In this document: positions 46,140 to 60,597 of the stretch, one piece after another
Layout: the number at the start of each line of letters is the position of its first letter
Numbering within the stretch: the first letter of the stretch is position 1
Assembly: GCA_958450325.1 (NCBI GenBank)
Contig: OY288256.1
Coordinates: 12,293,057-12,357,056, forward strand
Reading direction: 5' to 3'
DNA from: Agrostemma githago
Taxonomy: Eukaryota > Streptophyta > Magnoliopsida > Caryophyllales > Caryophyllaceae
Length of the DNA stretch: 64,000 bases
Made by a program: the position numbers and the translations under genes
The notes under the pieces: generated by a model
Told to the model about the DNA's origin: nothing
Database searches by the model: none
The model's input: only the letters and a program-made list of their open reading frames with translations

Positions 46140-46533
46140 AAATTAATTAGGAGTCACCTACGAAAGTAAATTAATTAAAACAAGACCGACTTACCGCTCG
46201 TACCTCCAGAGTCAACGAAAAAAAATAGTTAAGGTAGCTAAACAAGTGGTATTCTTTATGATTTATTTGTAACCTAAATCCAAAAGAGACTTAAAATAAC
46301 ATCTATTATCAAATTAATTAATCCAAGTCTAATTGGGAGGAAAAACCAATGTATACACAACTTCAAAATATATAATCTTTTAAATTACACTACTACTATT
46401 ATTAGAGAAATTATTTAAAAAATTAGTCCTTTGTGACAAAATATATTTTTAGAGTTCGTCGTCAACTTCCCAAGTCTAGGTAGTAAAAAAAACAAAGGTT
46501 AAAACTTTAAAGCTCAAATTCTACCAAAATTTA
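46140..46533 (+). other. 394-bp insertion splitting the primer-binding site
   Basis: GGCGCCGT occurs at 46,132-46,139 directly after the LTR, and again at 46,534-46,541, where it continues TGCCGGGGA as a full primer-binding site. The segment between looks like an insertion with an 8-bp duplication, or a longer imperfect one. Its ends show no convincing inverted repeats, so its class is unknown. The same segment occurs in C2 and C3. Confidence 0.55.
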
Positions 46534-46584
46534 GGCGCCGTTGCCGGGGACTACTTGTTTATTATCTAAGATTTTAGTTAGTGA

Positions 46585-46632
<48 letters not shown>

Positions 46633-46651
46633 TATTATTATTATTATTATT
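46585..46651. repeat. (TTA)n tract in gag leader
   Basis: The TTA tract lies about 70 bp before gag. It is longer in C1 than in C2 (53,586-53,643) and C3 (60,561-60,618), which accounts for the 6-bp difference in unit spacing. Confidence 0.9.
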
Positions 46652-46719
46652 TTGGTTATTTTTATTTTTTTAACTAGTTTGCCCATTGTTTTTATCAGAT
46701 ACACTTCGAATTATATAAG

Positions 46720-48045
46720 ATGACTGGGGCAGCCGAGAAGAGTTTAAGGGAGCAGTTACTTTCCTCCGGTGAAACACCGACGAGTATAATTTTTCCTTCT
46801 TTGGAAAAACCGTTTAAGCTTAATCCAGGTTTTATCCAAATACTCCCTAAATTTTACGGTAATTCTAATGAAGATGCTCAAAGACATATTCAGGAATTTT
46901 ATCTTGCTTGTGCTACTTTATCTTTGGATGACGTTGATGATGATATTATTAGATTTCGAGCATTCCCATTCACATTACATGATTTAGCTAGAGATTGGTT
47001 GTTTTATCTTCCGTCTGGATCTATTACTTCTTGGGATTGCATGCGAAAAACTTTTCTTCAGAAATATCAACCTCCTAATATAAGTAGGTCAATAAGAAGA
47101 CAAATTTTGAGTATTCAGCAAGATGAAAATGAACCTCTGCATGACTATTGGGATAGATTTAATAGATTGTGTATTTCTTGCCCCCAACACCAACTTAGTG
47201 AGAGTGTCTTGATTGAGAGTTTTTATGATGGCTTGCTAGATGATCAGAAGCGACTAATAGATACTGCTAGTGGGGGGTCTTTAGTAGATAAAACTCCTAT
47301 AGAAGCGAGAAAAGTGATTTCGAACATAGCTATTAGTAGTCAACAATATGTAATAAAGAATGGACACAGCATGGTCCCCAAAAATGTCCCCAACACAGAC
47401 TCGGGAGCAGGCAGAACAAGGCTTAGGTACCGGGAACAAAGGGACACCCAACCGATAGCTAAGGACAGACCGGTAGGTCCTTACATTCATGGTCTGCCCC
47501 AGCCCGGAGATGGGTACAGCGCGCAACCAGTCGGACGTGTGAGCACCCTGCAGAGACTTCCACAATACCACTTGTCGCCAAGTCAAGGAGAAAACCGATT
47601 CTACCGAAGCAGCAACCTTCGTGAAATATATATCTGCCAATTTCTTCATGAGTTTGGGGGCAGCGATCTCACTAGGACTACGGAAAAGGTCGGAACCGGT
47701 GGTCTCGCTAAACAGAGCCAAGGCCGCATCGAAGGTCGGCCCGGGAGTAGAGACAGCAGAAGGCCGAAGGAGCATAGCCTGCAACTCAGAGGACTGAAGG
47801 CGAGAAGCCAAAAAGGCATAGTGCAGGACATCCCTAGCGCTGTACACACCCAACCCTCCGAAAATAAAGGGCAGTGTGGAAAGACGCCACTGCCAGTCCC
47901 CGAACCCGGGGCCGGACACGGTGACAAAGCGTTCCAGGCTAGACCACAATGCCGCATCAAAGGTCTTAGCCGAGTCGAAGACCGTAGGGGGGCAGATACA
48001 CAAAGAGAAAGAAAGCTTAGAAATACCGGCGCAAGCACGAAGTAA
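46720..48045 (+). pseudogene. Truncated gag fused to antisense RLE sequence (C1)
   Basis: Codons 1-214 encode a Ty3/gypsy gag of retrotransposon-gag type: LPKFYGNSNEDAQRHIQEF, FRAFPFTLHDLARDWLFYL, then TFLQKYQPP, and the DYWDRFNRLCISCPQHQLSE region. At 47,362 the frame crosses into the reverse complement of the RLE element and stays open for a further 227 codons of Arg/Pro/Gln-rich sequence with no biological meaning there. Nucleocapsid, protease and pol are missing. Whether the chimera is expressed from the LTR promoter is unknown. Confidence 0.85.
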
Positions 48046-50021
48046 CAACAGCTCGCACTGTGGGTCCTCAATCCTGGCAACCGAATCCATAAGCTCAATG
48101 GTTCTCGAAACTCTCTTCGCCACAAGCTCACTGCTGAAAGCACGGCAGATACTGACGGGACCACCAAGAACTTTGACACCACGCAACGGTCGAGAAATAT
48201 CATGGGGGAAAACACCCGAGAGTCGACTCCTAGGGTCTTCCTTAGGCCAAAAAACCTCAGTTTTTCCGACATTAAGGTGAAGGCCCAAGCGAGGACCATC
48301 CTCCATAATCAGCTCCAAAACCTTCCCCACGACCAAGGTATCTCCAACAATGGTGCCATCGGCCAAGTACCAAGCCTGCAAGCTCAAGGGAAAAGAGTCC
48401 CGGATCTTGCAAATCAAGGGATGCAAGACCAAAGCGAAAATAAGAGGGCCCAAAGGGTCACCCTGTTGGACCCCCTGACAGGACCAAAGGTTGTGCTCCC
48501 CGTAGAAAAGCCTGGCAGGCCGAGAGTAGCAAAACTCGACCCAGCGGGAAAGAACAGGGCAACAACGACGAACCTCGCGCAACATGACCTCCTGTTCGAC
48601 CAAATTAAAGGCATTCTGAAAGTCGACCAAAAGCATGGAAAGGCCCACGTCCTACCACGATCCTCAACAAACCGGTTCAAGGCATGCAAAATGGCCTCTC
48701 CCGCACCGGAAACCCCGACCCCAAACTGGAGGCCCTCAAAATAACCGCAAAGCGACGGACCAATCAGAACAGCCCCAACCTTGGAGACAAGGCGTCTCCA
48801 AACCGTGCCCACAGCAATAGAACGGACCCCACCACCTGGTTTAACAAGCGGGGTGAACGGAGCACTAGTGATGTATTCACTGAGAACCTGCGGGCATCTG
48901 CCCTCGAGAAACAGGTTAACCACCCTAGTGATAGAGGTGATCAGATCATCCGAGATAGCAACCGCGACCCCGCTCAAACAATCCAGAAGATGTTGGGCAC
49001 GAAAACCGTCCCGTCCACAAGAAGTGCCACGCGGAAAACTCCTGATCATATCCAACACGACCGTCGTGGACGCGACGAGCTGAAGGTGAGCGGCAGGCAA
49101 AGGTGGCAAGGAAGGGGGCGGAATAGTGGGGTGCTTATCCTTTAACGCCTGCAGAGTATCAGCCGTGTAAGGGGCCACGCCAGAAGAGGAAAGCACCCGG
49201 ACAGCGGCAGCATAATGACCATCACAAATCTTCCGCCGACACTGCCGCAAGTTAACCTCACTAGAGTTGGGGTCCTCCTCCAAATGATGAGAAGGCCCCT
49301 CCTCAGCTAAGGTCTCCTGCACAAGCAGAGCAATACCACCAGGGACACCCCAAGAACGAATGGCACTGGTAATACACTCCTCCTGACGCTGGAGCTTCAC
49401 GACAGCTCTACACTCAAGGTTACTCCTGGGGGAAAACGACTTAAGTACACAGAGAGGTAAAATAAGCAAGCTAACCCAGCGAGAAAGATCATCAGGGGAG
49501 TCAGCCACCGCATCAAGGGCCCCCCTGAAGATCCTAGAAAACCCAAGGCGACATCTGGGAGGGACAGATTTCACAGTGCACACCCCTAACGACAGCAAGC
49601 GATCCAGAGAAGCCACGTCAAGACAACCCAACCCAACAGGCCCCACAACATCGCCAGGAGACAGAGATGGAGCGAGCGGCCGAGGGATGCCATAAACAAA
49701 AAAACGAGCAACTCCGTCACCACAATCAGGGGGTGCAACAAAATCAGAACCCGGCCCGTGCCGACACTTGGCAGAAAGAGAATGCGTGGTAAAGCAAACC
49801 CCACAAAGCCAAAGACTCATACGCTTAAGGGTAATCTCTGCCTCAGAAAAAATAGATAAACTAGAAGAAAGAGATTGACGCGTAGTTACCTGAGCTTCTC
49901 CAAGGCCATGTCGATTTCGGAGGTGGAAGATGAGGGAGGTTTTAACCAGACCGTTCCCATTATTGTCACAACACCCAGAAAGACCAACGAAGGGGCAATG
50001 AAAACGCGCGAGTCCCGGCAT
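47363..50021 (-). pseudogene. C1 zinc finger and RT part with YLAD active site
   Basis: The start is MPGLARFHCPFVGLSGCC at 50,021 with the C2H2 finger. A one-base deletion at about 48,650 shifts frame between RFVEDRG and GLSMLLVDFQNAFN. The RT keeps GVQQGDPLGPLIFALVLHPL, but the catalytic box reads WYLADGTIVGD: the first aspartate codon is GCC at 48,361-48,363 instead of GAC/GAT in A and B. The frame ends where the LTR fragment enters, after GDIFGDHAVS. Inactive on three counts. Confidence 0.9.
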
Positions 50022-51059
<1,038 letters not shown>

Positions 51060-51086
51060 GGGAGCTTGCATTAATAACGAAACAAA

Positions 51087-51606
51087 TTACAAGAAGTTAG
51101 TGGGTAGCCGAGATACTATCTGGGCACCCACTCCCTTAGCAATAGAAAAACTAAGACGAGTAAAAATAAAAGCAGCTGCGCGAGCTCTTGCGTCCTGAGA
51201 GATAGAGAATTTCTGAATCCGCTTGAGTAAAGCAGCGGCCTCCGCGTCGAGCTCCCCTAGGGAAGAGAAAGAGAAAGGTAGAAACCCATACCCAGACTTG
51301 GTGCATAAATCTCCATACTTGGCGCACTTGCGGTGAGCAGCATCAGCGACCGCGCGACCAGGCAGAAAATCAGACATCGCGGACTGAGTCAATGGAGACG
51401 ATCCTGTCAGATCAACACACACATCGCGCCCCCTATCCCAGGAATAGAGAAGTAAATCCGCCGGGCGAAGGGGCTTGTCGTGCCCATCAATCAAACCGAC
51501 ATCCCCCTCTTTACCGGCCGAAATACCAGATCGGAAGCAGATATCCAAAAGGGTGTCGCGAACCAGGTTATGTCTATGCTTAATACCAACGGTACCAGCA
51601 CACGAC
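51087..51606 (-). pseudogene. C2 endonuclease end
   Basis: Identical by eye to the C1 piece, including KEGDVG. It is cut from the RT by the LTR fragment starting at 51,607. Confidence 0.88.
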
Positions 51607-53583
51607 TGATAAGTCGATATTTATGCGTATTTTTACCCCGTTAATATTATATTTTCAGTGTCGTCTTTGTATTATTTGAGCTAAACGTTATAATTTTAGT
51701 AACTTTTGATATATTATCGGCCTTTTATTATTTTTCGTACTAAATTGGGTTTTATTGTGTATTTTAATTAATTAGTAATGACCCATTTGATTTAAGATGG
51801 AAAAGACTACTAAATTCATATTTATGCTTGCAGGTCTGTGTTAAGACGACGATATCTCACACATACAAGGTCAAAATAGGGCGATTTAGGACTCGTTGGA
51901 AAGCTAAGTCCAAGACCGATAACTTTATAGAATAAAGTTAGATCCAAATCCAAAGTCTTATGGGTCGAAATCAGACTAGTAGAATTCAACTCGAGAATTG
52001 GGCTGAATCGACAAAAGGAAAGTTCATAAGAGAATAAGAAGGAAATAAAAGAAAAAAAATTATATTATAAAAAGAGGAAAAGAGGGTGCCGCAAAAACAA
52101 GCAACACACAGCACACCAACACCAAAAAAACAGAGGAGAGAGAATAAAGAGAGTTAGAAGAAGAACAGAGCACGCAGCAAACGCACGACGAACAACAATC
52201 CGATCCGATCCGATTTTTGACCCGATTTTTATGAGCCTTCTTAATCTTTACCTTTTATTTACTGTTTTAATGTTTAGTATGAAGTAATTTTTCAATAGGA
52301 GTATGTAATTAACTATTGATATTGTGGGATATGAGATTGGATTTTTGTGTTTAACGATTAATTATTGTTATTGGGTATTTACTCGAAATTCATTATTAAA
52401 TTTGTGATTTAGGATAATTAATTTGGATTGATCACCTAGATTGTTCTCTTAAATCTATTGTTAATAGATAATAATTTTGATTAGGTTGCAGCTTACTGGT
52501 CTAATCTTTGTTGTTAGAATTTTGAGTAATAATTCCGTCTTATAGAGTTGCAGCTTTCTGGTTCCATAAGACCTAATTGATTGGTGTTCTTAAAGCGATT
52601 AAATTTATTGACTTGATTCGTGCTTACATGGTTGAGTCGATTTAATTTAGTTAGGATTAAACTTGCGTGGTTAACGGAGTTTAACGAGTAAAAGGGATAA
52701 AACTTTTAATTTACTTGCTTACAAGAGATTAAATAGTTAACCAATCTATCCAATAACTAATTAAGTGAATCAATGATTTGAACCAATATCGATAGAAAAT
52801 TACATATCTCCTATTAATTAGTTATTTGAACTTTAACTTTGAATCAAACATCGTTGTTATTTATTTGTCTTTTTAATTTAGTCTAGTTTATTTTTGTAAT
52901 AGTTTAATTTAGATTAGAAATTATTCACCTTAACAAAACCCCCCTTAATATAATTATATAACTATACCTAATATTATAAATTATAAATAATCTAATAATT
53001 ACATCGATCTAGGATAGTACATTAGTCCCTGTGGGTTCGACCCTTACTTACCCTTCTACTTGCTAGTTAGAGTTTGTAAGCGAAAATATAAATTTAATTT
53101 TGAGCGCGGAAACGACACACATCAAATTTTGGCGCCGTAAATTAATTAGGAGTCACCTACGAAAGTAAATTAATTAAAACAAGACCGACTTACCGCTCGT
53201 ACCTCCAGAGTCAACGAAAAAAAATAGTTAAGGTAGCTAAACAAGTGGTATTCTTTATGATTTATTTGTAACCTAAATCCAAAAGAGACTTAAAATAACA
53301 TCTATTATCAAATTAATTAATCCAAGTCTAATTGGGAGGAAAAACCAATGTATACACAACTTCAAAATATATAATCTTTTAAATTACACTACTACTATTA
53401 TTAGAGAAATTATTTAAAAAATTAGTCCTTTGTGACAAAATATATTTTTAGAGTTCGTCGTCAACTTCCCAAGTCTAGGTAGTAAAAAAAACAAAGGTTA
53501 AAACTTTAAAGCTCAAATTCTACCAAAATTTAGGCGCCGTTGCCGGGGACTACTTGTTTATTATCTAAGATTTTAGTTAGTGA

Positions 53584-53625
<42 letters not shown>

Positions 53626-54355
53626 TATTATTATTATTATTATTTTGGTTATTTTTATTTTTTTAACTAGTTTGCCCATTGTTTTTATCAGATACACTTC
53701 GAATTATATAAGATGACTGGGGCAGCCGAGAAGAGTTTAAGGGAGCAGTTACTTTCCTCCGGTGAAACACCGACGAGTATAATTTTTCCTTCTTTGGAAA
53801 AACCGTTTAAGCTTAATCCAGGTTTTATCCAAATACTCCCTAAATTTTACGGTAATTCTAATGAAGATGCTCAAAGACATATTCAGGAATTTTATCTTGC
53901 TTGTGCTACTTTATCTTTGGATGACGTTGATGATGATATTATTAGATTTCGAGCATTCCCATTCACATTACATGATTTAGCTAGAGATTGGTTGTTTTAT
54001 CTTCCGTCTGGATCTATTACTTCTTGGGATTGCATGCGAAAAACTTTTCTTCAGAAATATCAACCTCCTAATATAAGTAGGTCAATAAGAAGACAAATTT
54101 TGAGTATTCAGCAAGATGAAAATGAACCTCTGCATGACTATTGGGATAGATTTAATAGATTGTGTATTTCTTGCCCCCAACACCAACTTAGTGAGAGTGT
54201 CTTGATTGAGAGTTTTTATGATGGCTTGCTAGATGATCAGAAGCGACTAATAGATACTGCTAGTGGTGGGTCTTTAGTAGATAAAACTCCTATAGAAGCG
54301 AGAAAAGTGATTTCGAACATAGCTATTAGTAGTCAACAATATGTAATAAAGAATG
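51607..54355 (+). mobile_element. Athila/Tat-like LTR-gag fragment in C2
   Basis: LTR 51,607-53,124, split primer-binding site as in C1, gag from 53,713, junction at GAC 54,356-54,358. Same breakpoints as in C1. Confidence 0.88.
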
Positions 54356-55038
54356 GACACAGCATGGTCCCCAAAAATGTCCCCAACACAGACTCGGGAG
54401 CAGGCAGAACAAGGCTTAGGTACCGGGAACAAAGGGACACCCAACCGATAGCTAAGGACAGACCGGTAGGTCCTTACATTCATGGTCTGCCCCAGCCCGG
54501 AGATGGGTACAGCGCGCAACCAGTCGGACGTGTGAGCACCCTGCAGAGACTTCCACAATACCACTTGTCGCCAAGTCAAGGAGAAAACCGATTCTACCGA
54601 AGCAGCAACCTTCGTGAAATATATATCTGCCAATTTCTTCATGAGTTTGGGGGCAGCGATCTCACTAGGACTACGGAAAAGGTCGGAACCGGTGGTCTCG
54701 CTAAACAGAGCCAAGGCCGCATCGAAGGTCGGCCCGGGAGTAGAGACAGCAGAAGGCCGATGGAGCATAGCCTGCAACTCAGAGGACTGAAGGCGAGAAG
54801 CCAAAAAGGCATAGTGCAGGACATCCCTAGCGCTGTACACACCCAACCCTCCGAAAATAAAGGGCAGTGTGGAAAGACGCCACTGCCAGTCCCCGAACCC
54901 GGGGCCGGACACGGTGACAAAGCGTTCCAGGCTAGACCACAATGCCGCATCAAAGGTCTTAGCCGAGTCGAAGACCGTAGGGGGGCAGATACACAAAGAG
55001 AAAGAAAGCTTAGAAATACCGGCGCAAGCATGAAGTAA
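53713..55038 (+). pseudogene. Truncated gag-antisense RLE chimera (C2)
   Basis: 441 codons as in C1, differing at two codons in the antisense half. The gag half ends at about codon 214. Confidence 0.85.
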
Positions 55039-57014
55039 CAACAGCTCGCACTGTGGGTCCTCAATCCTGGCAACCGAATCCATAAGCTCAATGGTTCTCG
55101 AAACTCTCTTCGCCACAAGCTCACTGCTGAAAGCACGGCAGATACTGACGGGACCACCAAGAACTTTGACACCACGCAACGGTCGAGAAATATCATGGGG
55201 GAAAACACCCGAGAGTCGACTCCTAGGGTCTTCCTTAGGCCAAAAAACCTCAGTTTTTCCGACATTAAGGTGAAGGCCCAAGCGAGGACCATCCTCCATA
55301 ATCAGCTCCAAAACCTTCCCCACGACCAAGGTATCTCCAACAATGGTGCCATCGGCCAAGTACCAAGCCTGCAAGCTCAAGGGAAAAGAGTCCCGGATCT
55401 TGCAAATCAAGGGATGCAAGACCAAAGCGAAAATAAGAGGGCCCAAAGGGTCACCCTGTTGGACCCCCTGACAGGACCAAAGGTTGTGCTCCCCGTAGAA
55501 AAGCCTGGCAGGCCGAGAGTAGCAAAACTCGACCCAGCGGGAAAGAACAGGGCAACAACGACGAACCTCGCGCAACATGACCTCCTGTTCGACCAAATTA
55601 AAGGCATTCTGAAAGTCGACCAAAAGCATGGAAAGGCCCACGTCCTACCACGATCCTCAACAAACCGGTTCAAGGCATGCAAAATGGCCTCTCCCGCACC
55701 GGAAACCCCGACCCCAAACTGGAGGCCCTCAAAATAACCGCAAAGCGACGGACCAATCAGAACAGCCCCAACCTTGGAGACAAGGCGTCTCCAAACCGTG
55801 CCCACAGCAATAGAACGGACCCCACCACCTGGTTTAACAAGCGGGGTGAACGGAGCACTAGTGATGTATTCACTGAGAACCTGCGGGCATCTGCCCTCGA
55901 GAAACAGGTTAACCACCCTAGTGATAGAGGTGATCAGATCATCCGAGATAGCAACCGCGACCCCGCTCAAACAATCCAGAAGATGTTGGGCACGAAAACC
56001 GTCCCGTCCACAAGAAGTGCCACGCGGAAAACTCCTGATCATATCCAACACGACCGTCGTGGACGCGACGAGCTGAAGGTGAGCGGCAGGCAAAGGTGGC
56101 AAGGAAGGGGGCGGAATAGTGGGGTGCTTATCCTTTAACGCCTGCAGAGTATCAGCCGTGTAAGGGGCCACGCCAGAAGAGGAAAGCACCCGGACAGCGG
56201 CAGCATAATGACCATCACAAATCTTCCGCCGACACTGCCGCAAGTTAACCTCACTAGAGTTGGGGTCCTCCTCCAAATGATGAGAAGGCCCCTCCTCAGC
56301 TAAGGTCTCCTGCACAAGCAGAGCAATACCACCAGGGACACCCCAAGAACGAATGGCACTGGTAATACACTCCTCCTGACGCTGGAGCTTCACGACAGCT
56401 CTACACTCAAGGTTACTCCTGGGGGAAAACGACTTAAGTACACAGAGAGGTAAAATAAGCAAGCTAACCCAGCGAGAAAGATCATCAGGGGAGTCAGCCA
56501 CCGCATCAAGGGCCCCCCTGAAGATCCTAGAAAACCCAAGGCGACATCTGGGAGGGACAGATTTCACAGTGCACACCCCTAACGACAGCAAGCGATCCAG
56601 AGAAGCCACGTCAAGACAACCCAACCCAACAGGCCCCACAACATCGCCAGGAGACAGAGATGGAGCGAGCGGCCGAGGGATGCCATAAACAAAAAAACGA
56701 GCAACTCCGTCACCACAATCAGGGGGTGCAACAAAATCAGAACCCGGCCCGTGCCGACACTTGGCAGAAAGAGAATGCGTGGTAAAGCAAACCCCACAAA
56801 GCCAAAGACTCATACGCTTAAGGGTAATCTCTGCCTCAGAAAAAATAGATAAACTAGAAGAAAGAGATTGACGCGTAGTTACCTGAGCTTCTCCAAGGCC
56901 ATGTCGATTTCGGAGGTGGAAGATGAGGGAGGTTTTAACCAGACCGTTCCCATTATTGTCACAACACCCAGAAAGACCAACGAAGGGGCAATGAAAACGC
57001 GCGAGTCCCGGCAT
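54356..57014 (-). pseudogene. C2 zinc finger and RT part with YLAD active site
   Basis: Start at 57,014. Same frameshift near 55,643 and same GCC codon (centre base 55,355) in the catalytic box as C1. Confidence 0.9.
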
Positions 57015-57870
57015 GAAGAATCGGCAAGACACGAAAGGAGAAACGCGGGACGAAGCGCCTAGCAACAATCCGTCACCAAGCCCACAAACACCACCAACAC
57101 GGACAACCCCCGAACCAAAAACAAACCAAGAAAACAGGAAAGAAAAAAAACGAGCAGACCCGGTTCCGGCAGCAAGACAGCAGAAAAACGCAGCAACCAG
57201 ACAAAGGAGCAGCAAAAAACCGACCCAATTCCGGCAGGGAACAGAGAAGGTGAGAAGCTGAGGGAGACCCACTGTCCACCAGGAGTCAGGGAGCCGAAAA
57301 CCGACCTGCCGACAAAGACCCCGGCAGCAGAATTCCGGAAGAAACCCAACAGCTACAGCAGCGGGAAAAACCCCAGCAGCAGCGACACAGAACGGCAGAT
57401 TCCGTCAGAAAACTGATCAGAGGAGCGGCAAACGTGGAAGGCAGACAGAGGAAGAAGGAAAGGCGGCCGGGGTGGCGAGCAGTAGACGGCGGAGCAACGG
57501 CAGACAGCCCAGCAGCAGCGACAAAAGCAGGACAACAGAGGAACTCCGACAGAATTCCGGCAAAGCGGAATAGCAGCGACAACTAGGAACAGCAGAAATG
57601 GAAGGGAGACGAAGAAGAAGAAAGGGCAGCTGACCAGGCGGCGAGCAGCAGAGCGGCAGAGCACCGTCGGCAAACCGGAGACACGCGAAGGAAACACAAA
57701 GGGGGAAGACGGCAGGAGGGGGAGAGAAGAAACCGGCCGGCGGTAGCAAAGGGGTGAAGACGGCCGACACTGGGAGGCAGGCCGGCGCGGGCAGAGGCCG
57801 CCGGCGGCAGGAACCCTAACGGGCGGCAGGGGAGGGGCAGAAACGCCTTCCCTCACTAGAACAGTTCAAA

Positions 57871-58034
<164 letters not shown>

Positions 58035-58061
58035 GGGAGCTTGCATTAATAACGAAACAAA

Positions 58062-58581
58062 TTACAAGAAGTTAGTGGGTAGCCGAGATACTATCTGGGC
58101 ACCCACTCCCTTAGCAATAGAAAAACTAAGACGAGTAAAAATAAAAGCAGCTGCGCGAGCTCTTGCGTCCTGAGAGATAGAGAATTTCTGAATCCGCTTG
58201 AGTAAAGCAGCGGCCTCCGCGTCGAGCTCCCCTAGGGAAGAGAAAGAGAAAGGTAGAAACCCATACCCAGACTTGGTGCATAAATCTCCATACTTGGCGC
58301 ACTTGCGGTGAGCAGCATCAGCGACCGCGCGACCAGGCAGAAAATCAGACATCGCGGACTGAGTCAATGGAGACGATCCTGTCAGATCAACACACACATC
58401 GCGCCCCCTATCCCAGGAATAGAGAAGTAAATCCGCCGGGCGAAGGGGCTTGTCGTGCCCATCAATCAAACCGACATCCACCTCTTTACCGGCCGAAATA
58501 CCAGATCGGAAGCAGATATCCAAAAGGGTGTCGCGAACCAGGTTATGTCTATGCTTAATACCAACGGTACCAGCACACGAC
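58062..58581 (-). pseudogene. C3 endonuclease end
   Basis: As in C1, except KEVDVG is retained. Open to the RLPTNFL stop. Confidence 0.88.
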
Positions 58582-60558
58582 TGATAAGTCGATATTTATG
58601 CGTATTTTTACCCCGTTAATATTATATTTTCAGTGTCGTCTTTGTATTATTTGAGCTAAACGTTATAATTTTAGTAACTTTTGATATATTATCGGCCTTT
58701 TATTATTTTTCGTACTAAATTGGGTTTTATTGTGTATTTTAATTAATTAGTAATGACCCATTTGATTTAAGATGGAAAAGACTACTAAATTCATATTTAT
58801 GCTTGCAGGTCTGTGTTAAGACGACGATATCTCACACATACAAGGTCAAAATAGGGCGATTTAGGACTCGTTGGAAAGCTAAGTCCAAGACAGATAACTT
58901 TATAGAATAAAGTTAGATCCAAATCCAAAGTCTTATGGGTCGAAATCAGACTAGTAGAATTCAACTCGAGAATTGGGCTGAATCGACAAAAGGAAAGTTC
59001 ATAAGAGAATAAGAAGGAAATAAAAGAAAAAAAATTATATTATAAAAAGAGGAAAAGAGGGTGCCGCAAAAACAAGCAACACACAGCACACCAACACCAA
59101 AAAAACAGAGGAGAGAGAATAAAGAGAGTTAGAAGAAGAACAGAGCACGCAGCAAACGCACGACGAACAACAATCCGATCCGATCCGATTTTTGACCCGA
59201 TTTTTATGAGCCTTCTTAATCTTTACCTTTTATTTACTGTTTTAATGTTTAGTATGAAGTAATTTTTCAATAGGAGTATGTAATTAACTATTGATATTGT
59301 GGGATATGAGATTGGATTTTTGTGTTTAACGATTAATTATTGTTATTGGGTATTTACTCGAAATTCATTATTAAATTTGTGATTTAGGATAATTAATTTG
59401 GATTGATCACCTAGATTGTTCTCTTAAATCTATTGTTAATAGATAATAATTTTGATTAGGTTGCAGCTTACTGGTCTAATCTTTGTTGTTAGAATTTTGA
59501 GTAATAATTCCGTCTTATAGAGTTGCAGCTTTCTGGTTCCATAAGACCTAATTGATTGGTGTTCTTAAAGCGATTAAATTTATTGACTTGATTCGTGCTT
59601 ACATGGTTGAGTCGATTTAATTTAGTTAGGATTAAACTTGCGTGGTTAACGGAGTTTAACGAGTAAAAGGGATAAAACTTTTAATTTACTTGCTTACAAG
59701 AGATTAAATAGTTAACCAATCTATCCAATAACTAATTAAGTGAATCAATGATTTGAACCAATATCGATAGAAAATTACATGTCTCCTATTAATTAGTTAT
59801 TTGAACTTTAACTTTGAATCAAACATCGTTGTTATTTATTTGTCTTTTTAATTTAGTCTAGTTTATTTTTGTAATAGTTTAATTTAGATTAGAAATTATT
59901 CACCTTAACAAAACCCCCCTTAATATAATTATATAACTATACCTAATATTATAAATTATAAATAATCTAATAATTACATCGATCTAGGATAGTACATTAG
60001 TCCCTGTGGGTTCGACCCTTACTTACCCTTCTACTTGCTAGTTAGAGTTTGTAAGCGAAAATATAAATTTAATTTTGAGCGCGGAAACGACACACATCAA
60101 ATTTTGGCGCCGTAAATTAATTAGGAGTCACCTACGAAAGTAAATTAATTAAAACAAGACCGACTTACCGCTCGTACCTCCAGAGTCAACGAAAAAAAAT
60201 AGTTAAGGTAGCTAAACAAGTGGTATTCTTTATGATTTATTTGTAACCTAAATCCAAAAGAGACTTAAAATAACATCTATTATCAAATTAATTAATCCAA
60301 GTCTAATTGGGAGGAAAAACCAATGTATACACAACTTCAAAATATATAATCTTTTAAATTACACTACTACTATTATTAGAGAAATTATTTAAAAAATTAG
60401 TCCTTTGTGACAAAATATATTTTTAGAGTTCGTCGTCAACTTCCCAAGTCTAGGTAGTAAAAAAAACAAAGGTTAAAACTTTAAAGCTCAAATTCTACCA
60501 AAATTTAGGCGCCGTTGCCGGGGACTACTTGTTTATTATCTAAGATTTTAGTTAGTGA

Positions 60559-60597
<39 letters not shown>

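Larger units (their letters stand above)
44608..47362 (+). mobile_element. 5' fragment of an Athila/Tat-like LTR element in C1
   Basis: The fragment consists of a complete LTR (44,608-46,125), a leader with primer-binding site, and about 214 codons of gag. It then stops abruptly, with no 3' gag, pol or second LTR. The left edge is exactly the LTR TG. The right edge returns to the RLE element at the same site (GAC at 47,363-47,365, also present at 44,605-44,607), so no target sequence was lost. It splits the RLE Cys/His motif between DHAVS and CAGT. Confidence 0.88.

Noticed and set aside
44608..47362. Considered as a complete LTR retrotransposon or a solo LTR
   Set aside because: Gag is present, so it is not a solo LTR; there is no pol and no second LTR before the RLE sequence resumes.
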